A stretch of 64,000 bases of DNA from Castellaniella hirudinis (lineage in GTDB: Bacteria; Pseudomonadota; Gammaproteobacteria; Burkholderiales; Burkholderiaceae_B). The notes under the pieces were generated by a model. The model did not search any database. It saw nothing but the letters and a program-made list of their open reading frames with translations, and was not told the DNA's origin. How positions within the stretch are numbered: position 1 is the stretch's first letter; every line of letters starts with the position of its first letter. Position numbers and translations under genes: made by a program. Shown here piece after piece: positions 1-9,422 of the stretch. The stretch lies in NCBI RefSeq assembly GCF_042651965.1, contig NZ_JBHSDY010000012.1, positions 27,615 through 91,614 on the forward strand, written 5' to 3'.

Positions 1-579
1 CCAGGCAACGTCGGCGGCCAGGCGTTCCAGCAGGACCGTCTGGCCGGCGGCGTCGCTGCGGGCGGCATCCAGCGCCGCTTGCGCCTGGCGCCAGTCGGTC
101 CAGGCCTGCAGCAGGGCGCGCGCCTGATCGGCATGCCCCCCATGGGTGTCCAGCAGTTCGCGCTGGCTGGCGGCCTGCAGCAGGCTCTGGTGGGCGTGCT
201 GGCCGTGGATGTCCACCAGCAAGGCGCCCAGGTCGCGCAACTGGCCCAGGGTGGCGGGTACGCCGTTGATCCAGGCTTTGCTGCGTCCCTGGGCGTCGAT
301 GACGCGGCGCAGGATCAGTTCCGGGCCTTCCAGGGCCTGTTCGGCCAGCCAGCCGGCGGCGGCCTCGGGCGCGTCGAAGACGGCGCTGATGTCGGCGCGC
401 GGGACGTCCTGGCGGATCAGCGAGGCCTCGCCCCGGCCCCCCAGCGCCAGCGCCAGGGCGTCGATCAGGATCGACTTGCCGGCCCCGGTCTCGCCGGAAA
501 ACACGGTGAAGCCGGTGTCGAAGGCGATGTCGGCCTGTTCGACGATGACGAAGTCACGGATGTGCAGCGCGCGCAGCAT
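1..579 (-). CDS. recN: DNA repair protein RecN, N-terminal part (runs off the window)
   Basis: The first about 193 residues of RecN, the SMC-like ATPase that organises DNA ends in recombinational double-strand break repair. The visible protein starts MLRALHIRDFVIV and has the Walker A motif GETGAGKS near residue 30, then the RecN-typical segment with GGRGEASLIR and DIHGQHAHQSLL. The ATG is 14 bp after the nadK stop, so the two are probably co-transcribed, the usual nadK-recN pairing in proteobacteria. The coiled coil and C-terminal ATPase half lie beyond the left edge. The family call is from motif recognition and is firm; completeness of the gene cannot be judged here. Confidence 0.95.
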   Translation of the reverse strand, partial: MLRALHIRDFVIVEQADIAFDTGFTVFSGETGAGKSILIDALALALGGRGEASLIRQDVPRADISAVFDAPEAAAGWLAEQALEGPELILRRVIDAQGRSKAWINGVPATLGQLRDLGALLVDIHGQHAHQSLLQAASQRELLDTHGGHADQARALLQAWTDWRQAQAALDAARSDAAGQTVLLERLAADVAW

Positions 580-593
580 GATGGAGGCGGAGG

Positions 594-1496
594 CTATTGA
601 TCGGGTTCGTCCCAGGGGTGCAGCATGCGGTTCCAGTTCAGCTTGCTGCGCAGGGTGGAGAAATAGCTGTAGCCCTGGGGGTGCAGGAAGCGGACGCGGT
701 GCGGGCTGCGGCGCACGTCGATGCGGTCGCCTTCCTGGCAGTTGGACAGGGCCTGCATGTCGAAGTGGACGCTGGCGCCCGATTCCACCCGGCCCAGGGC
801 GCGGATGGTGATGTTCAGCACGCTGTCGTCGGGCAGGGTGATGGGCCGGTTCGACAGGGTCTGCGGCGCCACGGGCACCAGCACCAGGGCATTGACCTGG
901 GGGTGCAGGATCGGCCCGCCGGCCGACAGGGCGTAGGCCGTCGATCCCGTGGGCGTGGCGATGATCAGGCCGTCGGCGCGCTGGCTGTGCATGAAGGCGC
1001 CGTTGCATTCGACGCGCAGTTCGATCATGCCGCCGCGCCCGGCGCGGTTGATGATCACGTCGTTCAGGGCCAGGCCGGAAAAGATGGTTTCGTCGCCGCG
1101 CATGACGCGGCCTTCGAGGAGCATGCGCTCGTCCTGGACGAAGGCGCCGTTCAGCACGCGGGTGATGGCTTCGTCGGCGCTGCCCAGGGGGATGTCGGTG
1201 ATGAAGCCCAGGCGGCCGTGGTTGATGCCGATCATGGCCACGCCGGAGGTGGCCAGTTGCCGCGCCGCCGCCAGCATGGTGCCGTCGCCGCCCATGATGA
1301 TGGCCAGGTCGGCGCGCGTGCCGATGTCCTCGTACGAGGCCAGTTGAAAGTCGGCGACGCCGGTATTGCGGCCCGTTTCGGCCTCGATCAGGATGGTGCA
1401 TCCCGCTGCGGACAGGGCCTGGCCCAGCCGGCGCAGGGGTGCGTCCATGCCGCTGTCCTGGTGGCGGCCGATCAAGGCGACGGTCTTGAAGTGCAT
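594..1496 (-). CDS. nadK: NAD kinase
   Basis: Phosphorylates NAD to NADP in the cytoplasm using ATP. The 300-residue protein has the family's signature GGDGT at residues 69-73, the NDVIINR segment around 145-151 and TGSTAY at 183-188, in the expected order and at the usual family length. It sits directly upstream of recN and is divergent from hrcA; the 131-bp gap to hrcA carries a perfect inverted repeat that could be a shared operator. Nothing unusual in the protein. Confidence 0.97.
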   Translation of the reverse strand: MHFKTVALIGRHQDSGMDAPLRRLGQALSAAGCTILIEAETGRNTGVADFQLASYEDIGTRADLAIIMGGDGTMLAAARQLATSGVAMIGINHGRLGFITDIPLGSADEAITRVLNGAFVQDERMLLEGRVMRGDETIFSGLALNDVIINRAGRGGMIELRVECNGAFMHSQRADGLIIATPTGSTAYALSAGGPILHPQVNALVLVPVAPQTLSNRPITLPDDSVLNITIRALGRVESGASVHFDMQALSNCQEGDRIDVRRSPHRVRFLHPQGYSYFSTLRSKLNWNRMLHPWDEPDQ

Positions 1497-1531
1497 GGGC
1501 GGGGAGGCTCCCGGAATTAATGGAATAATAT

Positions 1532-1554
1532 GGATACGCCCATTGGGCGTATCC
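1532..1554. promoter_or_regulatory. Perfect inverted repeat between divergent nadK and hrcA
   Basis: Arms GGATACGCCC and GGGCGTATCC are exact complements (10 bp) around a 3-base loop. It lies in the only gap between two divergent genes, so it is better read as an operator or a transcript-leader hairpin than as a terminator; no T-run follows on either strand. It is not the CIRCE sequence that HrcA binds. Function is inference. Confidence 0.5.
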
Positions 1555-1627
1555 GCCGATTATAGGGGGATGAGGACGCGGTTGCCGATGCCGGTGGGCC
1601 GTTTTCATCCCATGCTGGACACTGGAC

Positions 1628-2641
1628 ATGGATGATCGAGCCAAGACATTGCTGAAGGCGCTGGTCGAACGCTACATCGCGGACGGCCAGCCCGTGGGGT
1701 CGCGCACGCTGTCAAAAGTCTTTGACTTGTCGCCGGCCACGATCCGCAACGTCATGGCCGACCTGGAAGACCTGGGCCTGATCCACAGCCCGCACACCTC
1801 GGCGGGCCGCGTGCCCACGCCGCGCGGCTACCGCATGTTCGTCGACAGCCTGCTGACCGCCCAGCCGTACGCGCTCAGTCCCGACCTGTTGATCGCGGAC
1901 TGCCTGCCGGCGGCCGAACCCGGCCGCGCCGTGACCGCCGCCGCTTCGCTATTGTCGAATCTGTCGCAGTTCGCGGGCGTGGTGCTCACGCCCAAGCGCA
2001 CCCAGGTGTTTCGCCACATCGAATTCATCCGCCTGTCGGACCGGCGGGTGCTGCTGATCATCGTCACGCCCAACGGCGACGTGCAGAACCGCATCCTGTT
2101 CGTGTCGCGCGAATATACCGAGGTCGAACTGCTGGAGGCCTCCAATTTCTTCAACCGGCAGTTTTCCGGCAAGTCCTTTCATGCCGTGCGCCTGGCGCTG
2201 GCCGACGAACTGGCCACGCTGCGCACCGATATTTCCCGCCTGATGCAGCAGGCCGTGGACGCCGGCCTGGACACGCCGGACACGGACGACGAGGCCGTGG
2301 TCATCTCCGGCGAAGGCAAGCTGCTGGACGTATCCGAAATGACGGCCGACATGGACCGGCTGCGCCGCCTGTTCCAGTTGTTCGAACAAAAAACCGACCT
2401 GCTGCATCTGCTGGACGTCTCCAGCCGCGCCCAGGGCGTGCAGATCTACATCGGCGGCGATTCCCGCCTGGTGCCGCTCGAAGACGTCTCGGTCATCACC
2501 GCGCCCTACGGGGTGGACGGGCAGGTGATCGGCACGCTGGGCGTCATCGGCCCCAGCCGCATGGCCTATGACCGGGTCATTCCCATCGTGGACATCACGG
2601 CCCGCATGCTGTCCAATGCCCTCGGCCAGGCCGCGTCCTGA
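1628..2641 (+). CDS. hrcA: Heat-inducible transcription repressor HrcA
   Basis: Represses class I heat-shock genes by binding CIRCE operators and is kept active by GroEL. The 337-residue protein has the N-terminal winged helix (GSRTLSK followed by SPATIRNVMADLEDLGL, about residues 24-57) and the GAF-like and dimerisation segments ending in the family's typical C-terminal pattern (VIGTLGVIGPSRMAY). It heads the row hrcA-hemH-grpE-dnaK-dnaJ. I see no CIRCE element anywhere in the hrcA-dnaJ stretch, so its targets (probably groESL) must be elsewhere while this cluster relies on sigma-32. Confidence 0.95.
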   Translation: MDDRAKTLLKALVERYIADGQPVGSRTLSKVFDLSPATIRNVMADLEDLGLIHSPHTSAGRVPTPRGYRMFVDSLLTAQPYALSPDLLIADCLPAAEPGRAVTAAASLLSNLSQFAGVVLTPKRTQVFRHIEFIRLSDRRVLLIIVTPNGDVQNRILFVSREYTEVELLEASNFFNRQFSGKSFHAVRLALADELATLRTDISRLMQQAVDAGLDTPDTDDEAVVISGEGKLLDVSEMTADMDRLRRLFQLFEQKTDLLHLLDVSSRAQGVQIYIGGDSRLVPLEDVSVITAPYGVDGQVIGTLGVIGPSRMAYDRVIPIVDITARMLSNALGQAAS

Positions 2642-2696
2642 TGCCTGCCGTGTTCCAAGAATCTCAAGTATTTCAAGCGTTTCAAGTATTTCCCTC

Positions 2697-3743
2697 ATGA
2701 GCCGTTTTCTTTCCGAAGCCCCCGATCCCCGGGCGCTGGACCCGGATGCGCCCGGACCCGAACGCGGGCCGCTGGGCGTTCTGCTGATCAACCTGGGCAC
2801 GCCTGACGCGCCGACCCCGGCGGCCGTGCGCCGCTACCTGGGCGAATTCCTGTCCGACTCCCGAGTAGTGGAGCTGCCGGCCGCGCTGTGGCAGATCATC
2901 CTGCGCCTGTTCGTGCTGACGCGTCGGCCGGCGGCCATCGCCCCGAAATACGCCCAGGTCTGGCTGGATCGGGGATCGCCCCTGCTGGTGCATAGCCAGG
3001 ACCTGACGGACGCCGTGGCGGCGTCTCTGCGTGATCGGGGGCTGGACGTGCGCGTCGAGCTGGCCATGCGCTACGGCCGGCCGGCCCTGCCCGACGCGCT
3101 GGATGCGCTGCGCGCGGCCGGCTGCGGCCGCATCCTGGCGGTGCCGATGTATCCCCAGTACGCCGCCAGCACCACGGCCACGGCGGTCGATGCCGTCGCT
3201 GCGTATCTGGCCCGGCTGCGCCATCAGCCCACGCTGCGTTTCCTGGACCGTTTTCCGACGGACGATGCCTATATCGATGCGCTGCACCGTGCGGTGCGCG
3301 CGCATTGGGATCAGGCCGGCAAGCCCGACCGGCTGCTGCTCAGTTTTCATGGCCTGCCGCAGCAGTCGGTGCGCCAGGGCGATCCTTATTTCCGCGATTG
3401 CCAGCAGACCGCCCGGGCCCTGCGCGCCCGCCTGGGCGTCGACGGCGATCGCCTGCACGTCGCCTTCCAGAGCCGCTTCGGGGCGGCGCCCTGGCTGCAG
3501 CCCTATACCCAGCCCACGCTGGAGGCCTGGGGGCGGGAAGGCGTCGGCACGGTGGATCTGATGTGTCCGGGTTTCCTGGCGGATTGCCTGGAGACGCTGG
3601 AAGAAATCGACATGGGCTGTCGCGAGGCCTTTCTGGCGGCGGGCGGCCAGACCTTCCGCTACATCCCCTGCCTGAATGCCGATCCGGCCTGGGCGCGGGA
3701 TTTTGCCGGGCTGATCGCCGACAATCTGGGCGGCTGGAAGTAG
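2697..3743 (+). CDS. hemH: Ferrochelatase
   Basis: Inserts ferrous iron into protoporphyrin IX, the last step of protoheme synthesis. The chosen ATG gives 348 residues, normal for the family; an in-frame ATG further upstream would add 43 low-complexity residues and overlap hrcA, so it was rejected. LLSFHGLP (His218) is the metal-inserting histidine motif and CPGFLADCLETLEE (about residues 290-303) carries the conserved acidic residues. The N-terminal INLGTPDAPT segment is also typical. Placement between hrcA and grpE is known from other Burkholderiales. Confidence 0.96.
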   Translation: MSRFLSEAPDPRALDPDAPGPERGPLGVLLINLGTPDAPTPAAVRRYLGEFLSDSRVVELPAALWQIILRLFVLTRRPAAIAPKYAQVWLDRGSPLLVHSQDLTDAVAASLRDRGLDVRVELAMRYGRPALPDALDALRAAGCGRILAVPMYPQYAASTTATAVDAVAAYLARLRHQPTLRFLDRFPTDDAYIDALHRAVRAHWDQAGKPDRLLLSFHGLPQQSVRQGDPYFRDCQQTARALRARLGVDGDRLHVAFQSRFGAAPWLQPYTQPTLEAWGREGVGTVDLMCPGFLADCLETLEEIDMGCREAFLAAGGQTFRYIPCLNADPAWARDFAGLIADNLGGWK

Positions 3744-3807
3744 CAAACCGTTGTCCCGCTGCGCCACCCGCATCCGTATGCCGGTGGTGCTCCTGCGCAG
3801 TTCAGGT

Positions 3808-3836
3808 CTTGAAGAACCGCCGCCTCATCCCCATTT
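3808..3836 (+). promoter_or_regulatory. Sigma-32 (RpoH) promoter for grpE
   Basis: CTTGAAG, a 14-bp spacer, then CCCCATTT: almost exactly the sigma-32 consensus (CTTGAAA, 11-16 bp, CCCCATNT). It lies 39 bp before the grpE ATG. Seen directly in the sequence; its use by RpoH is family knowledge. Confidence 0.85.
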
Positions 3837-3875
3837 ACCCCTTCGTTCCCTCATTTCAGCATTGGAGATTTCACC

Positions 3876-4454
3876 ATGTCGGCTCCCCAGGAAGACTTGG
3901 ATCCGCAAGCCGCGCCGAGCGCCGAAGCACCCCAGGCCGAAGGCCAGAAGCCGGCGGATGCCGCCGCTGAGCCCGTCGCCGCCCAACCGGGCGAGGACCT
4001 CGCCGCGCTGCTGGACGAAGCCCAGAAGCAGGTCGCTGATTACCACGACCAGTTGCTGCGCGCGCACGCCGAAGTCGAGAACGTCCGCCGCCGCGCCCAG
4101 GACGATGTGTCCAAAGCCCGCAAGTTCGGGACGGAATCCTTCGCCGAGAGCCTGATCCCCGTGCGCGACAGCCTGGAGGCCGCGCTGGCCCAGGAAAACC
4201 AGACCGCCGAGGACTGGCGCAGCGGCGTCGAGGCCACCTTGCGGCAACTGAACACCGCCTTCGAACGCAACCAGATGCGCGAGATCGCCCCGGCGCCCGG
4301 CGAGACCTTCGACCCGCACCGCCATCAGGCGATTTCCAACGTGCCTTCGGAACATCCCCAGGGCGCTGTCGCCCAGACGCTGCAAAAGGGCTACCTGATC
4401 GCCGACCGCGTGTTGCGTCCGGCGCTGGTCATGGTCTCGGCCGGCCCGGCCTGA
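3876..4454 (+). CDS. grpE: Nucleotide exchange factor GrpE
   Basis: Co-chaperone that releases ADP from DnaK. The 192-residue protein has an acidic, Ala/Pro-rich N-terminal tail (about residues 1-50), a long helical stretch with DYHDQLLRAHAEVENVRRRAQDD (the coiled-coil dimerisation part) and the beta domain containing FDPHRHQAIS and QKGYLIADRVLRPALVMV near the end. It has its own sigma-32 promoter and lies just upstream of dnaK. The ATG follows a short A-rich leader (ATTTCACC). Confidence 0.97.
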   Translation: MSAPQEDLDPQAAPSAEAPQAEGQKPADAAAEPVAAQPGEDLAALLDEAQKQVADYHDQLLRAHAEVENVRRRAQDDVSKARKFGTESFAESLIPVRDSLEAALAQENQTAEDWRSGVEATLRQLNTAFERNQMREIAPAPGETFDPHRHQAISNVPSEHPQGAVAQTLQKGYLIADRVLRPALVMVSAGPA

Positions 4455-4470
4455 AGGCATCCGCCCGGGT

Positions 4471-4498
4471 CTTGAAACCGGCCCCGGCGGCCCCATAT
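4471..4498 (+). promoter_or_regulatory. Sigma-32 (RpoH) promoter for dnaK
   Basis: CTTGAAA, a 13-bp spacer, then CCCCATAT: a perfect match to the sigma-32 consensus, 58 bp before the dnaK ATG. With the similar box before grpE it gives the cluster two independent heat-shock start points. Confidence 0.9.
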
Positions 4499-4556
4499 TC
4501 GACTCATCGGCGGGCATGTGGCCCGCCCACTCATTCAAATATCGACAGGACTCAAC

Positions 4557-6479
<1,923 letters not shown>

Positions 6480-6548
6480 TCGCACATCGCGTCCGACCGG
6501 CCCGCCTGACGGCGGTTGCCGGGCGGGCGCGGTGATCCGCGCGCACCT

Positions 6549-6578
6549 GCCCGGAACTGGTTTTAGACCGGTCCGGGC
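6549..6578 (+). other. Hairpin between dnaK and dnaJ
   Basis: GCCCGGA pairs with TCCGGGC, and the inner CTGGT/ACCGG can extend the stem with one wobble and a bulge, leaving a T-rich loop. No proper T-run follows, so it may be a partial terminator or RNA-stability element that sets the dnaJ:dnaK ratio. Structure is seen in the sequence, role is inference. Confidence 0.4.
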
Positions 6579-6623
6579 ATGTGTCCTTTAATCAGCAGCG
6601 CATAGCACAGGCAATCCGAATCC

Positions 6624-7757
6624 ATGGCAAAACGAGATTTTTACGAAATCCTGGGCGTGGCCAAAAACGCCTCGGATGACGACATTCGCAAGGCCTACCG
6701 CAAGCTGGCCATGAAATACCACCCGGACCGCAATCCGGACAGCAAAGAGGCCGAGGACAAGTTCAAAGAGGTCAAAGAGGCCTACGAGATGCTGTCCGAC
6801 GCGGAAAAGCGCGCGGCCTATGACCGTTTCGGCCATGCCGGCGTGGACCCGAATGCGGCGGCCGGCGCGGGCATGGGCGGCGGGGCGGGCGGCTTTGCCG
6901 ACGCCTTCGGCGACATCTTCGGAGAAATCTTCGGCGGCGCAGGCGGCCGGCGGGGCGGCGGCGGTCCGCAGGTCTATCGCGGCGCCGACCTGAAATATTC
7001 CCTGGAAATCAGCCTGGAGCAGGCGGCCAACGGGTTCGATACCGAGATCCGCATCCCCAGCTGGGATCCGTGCGAGACCTGCCACGGCTCGGGCGCCAAG
7101 CCCGGGACCTCGCCGCGTACCTGTCACACCTGCGGCGGCAGCGGCGCCGTGCGTATGCAGCAGGGCTTTTTCAGCGTGCAGCAGACCTGCCCGACCTGCC
7201 ACGGCACCGGCCAGGAAATCACCGACCCCTGCGGCGATTGCGACGGCGTGGGCCGCATCCGCAAGAACAAGACCCTGCAGGTCAAGATCCCCGCCGGGAT
7301 CGACGACGGCATGCGCATCCGCTCCACCGGCAACGGCGAGCCGGGCCTGAACGGCGGCCCCCCGGGCGATCTGTACGTGGAAATCCGCATCAAGCCCCAC
7401 GGCATTTTCGAACGCCAGGGCGAGGATCTGCACTGCGAGCTGACCATCCCCTTCACCAAGGCGGCGCTGGGCGGTGTGCAGGAAGTCCCGACGCTGGCCG
7501 GGCGCGGGGAAATCACCATCCCCGAAGGCACTCAGACAGGCAAGACCTTCCGCCTGCGCGGCAAGGGCATCAAGGGCGTCCGATCCAGCTATCCCGGCGA
7601 TCTGTACTGCCACATCGTGGTGGAAACCCCGGTGCGCCTGAACGACGAACAAAAGACGCTGCTGCGCCAGTTCGAGTCGTCCCTGCACAGCGGCGGTGAC
7701 CGCCATTCACCCAAAAGCGAGTCCTGGACCGACAAGGTGAAGAACTTCTTCTCCTGA
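6624..7757 (+). CDS. dnaJ: Chaperone DnaJ (Hsp40)
   Basis: Stimulates DnaK ATPase and delivers substrates. The 377-residue protein has the J domain with HPD at residues 33-35, a Gly/Phe-rich linker (about 75-115), the four zinc-binding repeats CETCHGSG, CHTCGGSG, CPTCHGTG and CGDCDGVG, and the C-terminal peptide-binding domains. It is a complete type I DnaJ. It has no clear sigma-32 box of its own and so probably depends on read-through from dnaK. Its stop codon is only 6 bp from the stop of the convergent tpsB gene, with no room for a terminator. Confidence 0.98.
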   Translation: MAKRDFYEILGVAKNASDDDIRKAYRKLAMKYHPDRNPDSKEAEDKFKEVKEAYEMLSDAEKRAAYDRFGHAGVDPNAAAGAGMGGGAGGFADAFGDIFGEIFGGAGGRRGGGGPQVYRGADLKYSLEISLEQAANGFDTEIRIPSWDPCETCHGSGAKPGTSPRTCHTCGGSGAVRMQQGFFSVQQTCPTCHGTGQEITDPCGDCDGVGRIRKNKTLQVKIPAGIDDGMRIRSTGNGEPGLNGGPPGDLYVEIRIKPHGIFERQGEDLHCELTIPFTKAALGGVQEVPTLAGRGEITIPEGTQTGKTFRLRGKGIKGVRSSYPGDLYCHIVVETPVRLNDEQKTLLRQFESSLHSGGDRHSPKSESWTDKVKNFFS

Positions 7758-7763
7758 TGGCCT

Positions 7764-9422
7764 TTAGAACTGGTAAGCCGCCTGCGCCCAGACGCGCGGT
7801 GAGCGATCGGTATCCGAGGTCGGCTGCCCGGTGCCTGCCTTCCACGCCACATAGCCTCGCAGGCTGAAGGCGGGCGCCGTGTAGCTCACCCCGATGCCGT
7901 AGCCGGCCAGCGTGCGCTGGTTCCGGGCCGTGTCGTCCCACGCCGAATGATTGACGTGTACCTGGCCCCGGTCATAGAAGCCCAAGGCTTCCCAGCCATA
8001 CCCCAGGGGGTGGCGCAACTCGACGTTGATCAGATACCCGTCGTCGCCGCTGGCTTCGCCCTGCGGGTAAGCGCGTACGCCGCTGGCGCCGCCCAGGTAC
8101 ATTTTCTCGGACGAATCCAGGTTCTTGTCGGCCCATTGGCCATTGGCGTTGAAGAACAGCGTCAGGCCCGCCGGCAGGCGTTGCAGCCTCTGGAAAGAGC
8201 CCGTCCATTTGCCGTAGCCCCCGTTGCTGCGCGCGCTGGCGCCATCGAGCCGGGCGCTGGCGGCATCCAGGCTCAGCCTGCCCGCGGTGTAGACCAGGCT
8301 GGCGTTGTTGACCGCACCGCCGCCCAGCCCGTCCGTGAAATGGCCGGCGATGCCGGCGCTCACGTCCTGCACGCGCTTGTCGGTGTCGGTCGAGGCGGCG
8401 CCGATGCGATCTCGCAGGCGCTTGTCGTCGTATTGCAGCGTGGCGTACCAACTGCTGTTGCGGCTGCGCCGCAGGGGCTGCAACAGGTATAGGCTGGCCA
8501 CGGTCGCGTCGCCATCCGCATCCAGGGGTTCGAACTCCTGGCCCAGGCGATAAGCCATGTGCGACACGGCGACCCCGACGCGCGTGGCGGATTGACCGAC
8601 CGGCAACTGGTAGCCAAGGCGTTGGTAATTGAAATTGCGTCCGCCGCTCTGGACACGTGCGCTCAACTGGTCGCCGATGCCTGCCGGGTTGTTCCAGTAG
8701 AGGCTCGCGCCCAGCAGGTTGGACGCGGTATAGCGGTTGCCGAAATTGTTGAGATCGATGGAACCGGTCAGTGTCCGGCCGGGCGCCACATTCACCAGAA
8801 AGTCGGACGTGCCCACGGTCTCGCCCGGGCGCAGGGTCGAGGTCACGGCCACGCCGGGGAGATCGGCCAGGCGCAGCAGCGCGCCCTCCAGCGCATCAGT
8901 GCGAATCGGGTCGCCCGCCTGGACGCGCCGGGCGGGAGCCAGCGCATTGTTCGCCATGCCCGCCGTGTCGTTCAGGACGACCTTGCCGATCCGGCCCTCG
9001 AGCACGGCAACCGTGACATGGCCGTCGGCGATCTCTTGCGCGGGCAGGTAGGCGCGCGCGACGAGGTAGCCGTGCGCCCGGTAATAGTCGGTGATGCGGC
9101 GGACCAGCGCGTCGAGCCCGTTCAGGTTCAAGCGCTTGCCGATCCCGTCCTGGACCTGTGCGAGCAACTCAGGCGTGGTGAATGCCTGGTTGCCCGTGAA
9201 ATGGATGCCCTTGAGCTCGAAGCGCACGCCGTGATCCGCCGGCGCGCCGACATGCTCTTTGACCGTGGCAGGCGGCGGCGCGTCGCCGGAAGGCAGGCGC
9301 GGTGGCGGCTCGGCCTGTTGCAGGAGCTGCCCCGCCGTGGGGACTTGCTGGGCAATGGATACATTCGCCGCCAGGCAGAGCGCCGCGAGCAGACAGCGCT
9401 TCTTGTCATGAATACGTGGCAT
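7764..9422 (-). CDS. Two-partner secretion outer-membrane transporter (TpsB, ShlB/FhaC/HecB family)
   Basis: Outer-membrane barrel of the Omp85 superfamily that exports the adjacent TpsA exoprotein. The 552-residue protein has a signal peptide ending near SIAQQ, a proline-rich linker, two POTRA-like domains (starting at VRFELKGIHFTGNQAF and LARAYLPAQEIADGHV...), a 16-strand-type barrel and a terminal Phe (AAYQF) as recognised by the Bam complex. VRAYPQGE is the barrel's conserved VRGY-type motif, here with Ala for Gly. The ATG directly follows the TpsA stop (TAAATG), so translation is probably coupled. Specificity for the neighbour is inferred from linkage. Confidence 0.92.
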   Translation of the reverse strand: MPRIHDKKRCLLAALCLAANVSIAQQVPTAGQLLQQAEPPPRLPSGDAPPPATVKEHVGAPADHGVRFELKGIHFTGNQAFTTPELLAQVQDGIGKRLNLNGLDALVRRITDYYRAHGYLVARAYLPAQEIADGHVTVAVLEGRIGKVVLNDTAGMANNALAPARRVQAGDPIRTDALEGALLRLADLPGVAVTSTLRPGETVGTSDFLVNVAPGRTLTGSIDLNNFGNRYTASNLLGASLYWNNPAGIGDQLSARVQSGGRNFNYQRLGYQLPVGQSATRVGVAVSHMAYRLGQEFEPLDADGDATVASLYLLQPLRRSRNSSWYATLQYDDKRLRDRIGAASTDTDKRVQDVSAGIAGHFTDGLGGGAVNNASLVYTAGRLSLDAASARLDGASARSNGGYGKWTGSFQRLQRLPAGLTLFFNANGQWADKNLDSSEKMYLGGASGVRAYPQGEASGDDGYLINVELRHPLGYGWEALGFYDRGQVHVNHSAWDDTARNQRTLAGYGIGVSYTAPAFSLRGYVAWKAGTGQPTSDTDRSPRVWAQAAYQF

